Positions 60,160 through 64,000 of a DNA stretch of 64,000 bases are shown in pieces; position 1 is the stretch's first letter, and every line of letters starts with the position of its first letter. Under the pieces are notes generated by a model, which was not told the DNA's origin, made no database searches, and saw nothing but the letters and a program-made list of their open reading frames with translations. Made by a program: the position numbers and the translations under genes. The DNA is from Ursus arctos (taxonomy: Eukaryota; Chordata; Mammalia; Carnivora; Ursidae), in assembly GCF_023065955.2 (NCBI RefSeq), contig NW_026622908.1, positions 47,713,367 through 47,777,366 on the forward strand. The letters run 5' to 3'.

Positions 60160-63100
60160 ACCACATCTCCCCCCCCCCAGGCCCAGCCCTCTTAGCTGAA
60201 GCCCTGCAGGTGGGTACCCCCCGGAGGAGGTCTGATGCTAGTTAGGGGTAAGGGAACAGCCTGACACCAGGCTGTGACTCTAGGTGGGTGTGACAAGGGT
60301 GGGAAAGGGTGGGTCCCACATGGCCCTTCGGAGGGAGGCCACAGGGCAGTCCCTGATGTGAACTGGCCCCATCCAGGAAGGTCTTCTGGAGCCTCACGGT
60401 GGGAGGAGGATGATGGGGTGGACCCCCAGTCTGGGCCAGGACCACGGCTTTGGTTATCCGTCCTTTGGCCCCTCAGTGGGTTCTCAGAGGTCTTGGAGAC
60501 ACTTGGGAGCTTGCTCCAATAGCTTCTGCGTCCTTGTCCAGGTCCCCTCCCCCACTGCCTGTGGGTGGGGCCTGTCTAGACTACAGGCTTCTCAACCCAC
60601 CTGGCTTTTGTCCCCTGAGCCCCTCAAGCAGAAGCCAAGGCTGCAGACAAAGGGGTGTTTGCTTTCCTCTCCCCAGCTGGTGACTTCACCCTGGCTCTGG
60701 GCCAGCCTCGGGGGCCCAGGCCCACTCTCCCAGAGTGACAGAGGCCAGAGCAAGCTCCCAGGAGGCATGGGCATTTCTGGGGCTCAGCCAGAGGGCCCAA
60801 TCTGGGAGCTTGACCTCAGGAGCCTATCCCCCATCTGCAGACACAGCAAAGGGGGACAGGAGGTTAAGGATGGACTCCAGGTGTTTTGCTGCCTGGAGGG
60901 GGATGCAGAGGGTTTCATGGAGGGGCGCCCTGGCGAGGCTCGGATGCAGGGTACAACTTATAGGTAGACGTGGTCTGGAAGTGGGCAGGCGTCCTGGGGC
61001 AAAATTCAGAACGGGCATGGTCAGGGAGTGAAGAAGTGGGAGAAGGAAGGGGCTGCTGGGTGCCCTGGGGAGGTCTCAGCCTGGAGCCCCAACATCTGTG
61101 GGTCTGCACCCACTGAGGCCCCCAGCCCCAGCCCTCCCCGGGCTGTGGGGTGGGAGTGAGCCATGCTGCCCGTTGGTGGCCTGGGAACGCCCGCGTCTCC
61201 TGGGCCTGCCAGCCCCACCTGAGACAACATCCTGGCCCCGATAACGCCAATTTCATGCACTGGGGTGCACACAGCACTAATCTGCTTATCCCAAAGGTCA
61301 TCCAGGCCATGCCCAAGAGGAGCCCACACTGGGCCGGGACAGGGGAAGAGGGAGGGGCTCGCTCCACTGCCCCAGCTCAGCTGTCCAGCAGGGTCCCCTT
61401 CCCCCTCCCTGCAGGGGTCACCTTGGAGCCATGCCGACCTGCAGGACAGCTGGGCCAGAAAGGACCTCCATGCATGGTAGGGGCCAGGACCCAGGCTGGG
61501 GGTTGCCCATATGTGGTTGGAAAAGGTCAGGATACCCTCACCCCCTCCTGGATGGCTGGACACTATCTGTAAACCCTAGGCTTACAACCAGGACCAAGTT
61601 CCTTGACCCCTTTTTCGTCAGGCATCTGTGGGCAGGGTGGCAGGGGGGCATTTGCTGGGTGACTCTGGGCCTCAGTTCTCTGGCTGGACGTTAAGAGTAT
61701 TGGGGCAGGTACAGCATATCCCTGAGGCCCTCCCTGGGGCTGGGCACTGGGCACCCAGAGGAAGGGAAGTGAGATCCCTGCCCACAGGGCTGCCTGCCAG
61801 GGTAGAGGGAGTGGGAAGAGTGAGGAGCACTGCCCTTCCCTTGTGGGGTGCAGCAGGTTGGTGGGGACAGGAAGCATGGAGCTGGAGAGTGACGGGTCCT
61901 GGAGAAACCATCAAGGAGTGGGGCCAGCATGACTGCACCCTGCAAGCTACTTGAGGATGGACAGGGAGGGCAATAAGAAGTGGCCAACATGGTAGGCACT
62001 GTGGGGCACCACCTGGGCCCCGCTGGGACCACAGCCCTCTCCCCACCCCCAGCCACTGGAAGGGTTGGCTCTGAGGCTGGACCAGCCCTCCCCGGGAGCA
62101 GCCCGCTGCCCCCACAGCCTGCTCCATGAGGGGCACATGGACCCAGCCCCTCGACCCAGCTCTGGTGTCCCCAAGCCCCAGGGCTCCCAGGACGGTTGCC
62201 TTGAGGCTTGGCCGGTGCCTCTACCTGCAGAGGCACCCCTCACCCCACAGGTGGTGCTCCCCAGAGCCCCCCACCCCTGCTCTCTCCCCTCAGATGGGAT
62301 TTGGGGACTCCTGAGGGACGGTGGTCAGTTGGTCCCTCTGTCTCCAGAGAAAGGTTTGCCTGGCTCCAGGCAGCAGTGACCACTGCCCGACAGGGGTTTA
62401 CACCATGAACGCAGAAGTAATTGGAGCAAAACTGGCACATTCTATTTGCTGAACCAGAAGGTGTCAAAGAGCAAACACTCCACAGAGGCCTGCTGGCCAG
62501 CAACTTCACCGCTGGGTGTTGTCCACACATGCTGTGGGGCTCCTGGGAGATGTGCTGGTGATCTGGCAGGTCGGGCCAGGGGGGACACCGTCCACACCAC
62601 ACTGCTGGATGGGGAGGCTGTCCTCCGGCGAGTCAGACCCAGTTCAGGGTCCAGCTCGGGACGGATCTCTGTGCTTACCACGTGGCGGTACTCGGCACTA
62701 CTGGGGGCAGAGCCAGCTGGCCTTGCTGGCCCAAGGGGGTGCTGGGCCCCGGCACCCAGTGGGATTCCCTCCCATCCTGTCTGCCCCCAGGAACAACGCT
62801 GTCCGAGCTGACTTGAGGGTGTGTGCTAGGCGCAGCGTCCCCCAAGTGGACAGGCACAGGAAGGTCATGCCCGCGCTCCGCCCGCCCCCACTGCCCATCA
62901 CCATGGCCAGCCTCTGTCCACTGCAGGCAGCACCGGGAGCGGCCTGCATCGCCCAGGCCGGCAGACCTCAGCCTTCCTGGCCGGCTGTGGACTGAAGAGG
63001 CCGCGTGCCTCTCGTGGGATCGTTCACTCCTATTTGCCTCCGTGAGCTCCTTCGTTCCTTCCTCTGCATTTATTCCAGTGTTTCTGGGTCCCCGCCCTCT

Positions 63101-63440
63101 GGAGCTCGCGGCATCTGGGGACGGACTGTTGGCAGACACTGACACAGCAGTGTGGAGGGGCAGGCTCGGGTCAGCGCTGGGGGCAGTGGGGACCCTGACC
63201 CAGGAGAGTCCTCCAGAGGCTTGAGGCCCAATTCCAGGCCCTGCTCCCTGGGCCCGAGCTGGGGTGGACGCAGCACGTTCGGAAGGACCCCACCCGTGGG
63301 GCTGCTTGCCTGCTGCCGTGGGACCTACCCTGTTCCTTGGGCCTCACAGACCACGCGCACCTGCTTGGTCCAGAAAGTCAGCCCTTTGCACCCCACCCGC
63401 CTCCCTCTTGGGCGCTATGAGCGAACTTAGTGCTGCTGAA
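60160..63440. other. GC-rich unique DNA, no gene seen
   Basis: Long open frames exist on both strands (for example 60410-60967 plus), but none matches mucin C-terminal features or any family I know. MUC2 would be expected further right. Confidence 0.45.
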
Positions 63441-63521
63441 ATCCACACTTACAAACCGTTAAGCTGGTGAATTTTATGTTAAGTGACTTTTGCCACAATT
63501 AAGAGAGAGAGAGAGAAAGTG
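63441..63521 (+). mobile_element. L1 3'-end scrap and (GA)n repeat
   Basis: GCTGGTGAATTTTATGTTAA followed by GACTTTTGCCACAATTAAGA is the usual end of old L1 elements. A (GA)n run at 63503-63519 replaces the poly-A. Confidence 0.6.
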
Positions 63522-64000
63522 AAGGCCGGGCGGCCCCACCTCCTCTGGCTGGGGCAGAGGGAGAGGGCAGGGAAGGAACCCGCCCCGCTCAGCACACGGG
63601 CCTCACACAGGCTGCCGTCGGCCCAGGAGGACAGGAGCATGTGGCTCCACATGGAGACCCTGGGGACTTGAGGGTGCCCGCGGACACACGTCCAGCTGGC
63701 CACGGGTGGAGCCCGTCTTTCCTTCTCTTGTTCAGCAAACACGTATTGAGCTCGACCGCACACCAGGCACTGCTGTGCCCTCCGGGTGTTCACTCCACGC
63801 GGCCTGCCTGGCGCCCTGACCCACCGAGGGGCCACCTGGGGAGCCGTCCGAGGGGGTGCTCTTGGCAGAGGGCACCTGCCTCAGGAGGCCCGGCCCAAAC
63901 CACAGCTCTGTTGTCGCGTCGTGGTGGACTCGTGGGTGCCTCCTCCCCCAAGGGGCATTTGATGACAGCCCACGATGACAAAGGCGAGAGCGCCAGCCTC
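63522..64000. other. No gene seen
   Basis: Unique-looking sequence up to the window edge. TTCAGCAAACACGTATTGAG near 63733 resembles part of an old interspersed repeat, but this is not enough to call. Confidence 0.35.

Noticed and set aside
60410..60967. Plus-strand open frame of 185 codons upstream of MUC5AC
   Set aside because: No recognisable domain, no Kozak-like start or conserved feature. Overlapping frames on both strands are also open because of high GC.

Overview
The window is mammalian nuclear DNA. It has vertebrate-type exons with GT/AG introns, tRNA-derived CAN-SINEs found only in Carnivora (positions 632-795, 1241-1440, 52197-52384, 53812-54007, 54651-54843, 56469-56583) and carnivore-type L1 pieces. 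The SINE subtype (poly-T, then an AGATTTTATTTATT-type tail in antisense copies) fits a caniform such as a bear, seal or mustelid, but I cannot name the species.

One gene dominates. MUC5AC, the secreted gel-forming mucin, lies on the minus strand. Its start codon is at 44805-44807 and its stop codon at 9479-9481. I placed 49 coding exons by matching remembered MUC5AC protein features, GT/AG sites and codon phase. The phases close through all 48 junctions and give a CDS of 20,796 nt (6,931 codons plus stop). The N-terminal half (exons 1-30, 44807 to 31859) encodes a signal peptide and three VWD-C8-TIL assemblies (D1, D2, D'D3). The single exon 31 (about 31439 to 17229, 14.2 kb, no internal stop) encodes nine CysD domains separated by Ser/Thr/Pro arrays. 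The C-terminal half (exons 32-49, 16930 to 9479) encodes VWD4 with a GDPH autocleavage site, C8, TIL, VWC modules and the cystine knot.

The unusual part is exon 31. Its arrays use a 24-nt / 8-residue unit organised as 16-residue pairs of the type [16 protein letters not shown], not the TTSTTSAP unit I recall for human. The exon also holds recent internal duplications: a segment of about 2.5 kb repeated 7,527 bp apart, an 888-bp tandem duplication (37 x 24) and a 1,350-bp CysD cassette duplication. CysD5-CysD9 are almost identical in nucleotide sequence, while CysD1-CysD4 differ. Remnants of a [11 protein letters not shown] motif survive beside the homogenised CysDs.

Flanks: 1-9100 lies 3' of MUC5AC (MUC5B would be expected beyond the left edge). 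It holds L1 fossils, two SINEs and GC-rich DNA with no gene I can support. 44808-64000 lies 5' of the gene. It begins with a TATA-like promoter with FOX, GC-box and CACGTG motifs. A non-repetitive GATA/ETS/SOX motif cluster lies near 49,060-49,200. Then comes a repeat-rich stretch from 49.9 to 59 kb (old L1, SINEs, a younger 5'-truncated L1 with a 15-bp target duplication), followed by GC-rich DNA from 60 to 64 kb with no recognisable gene. MUC2, the expected neighbour on that side, is not visible. I saw no tRNA, rRNA or CRISPR.
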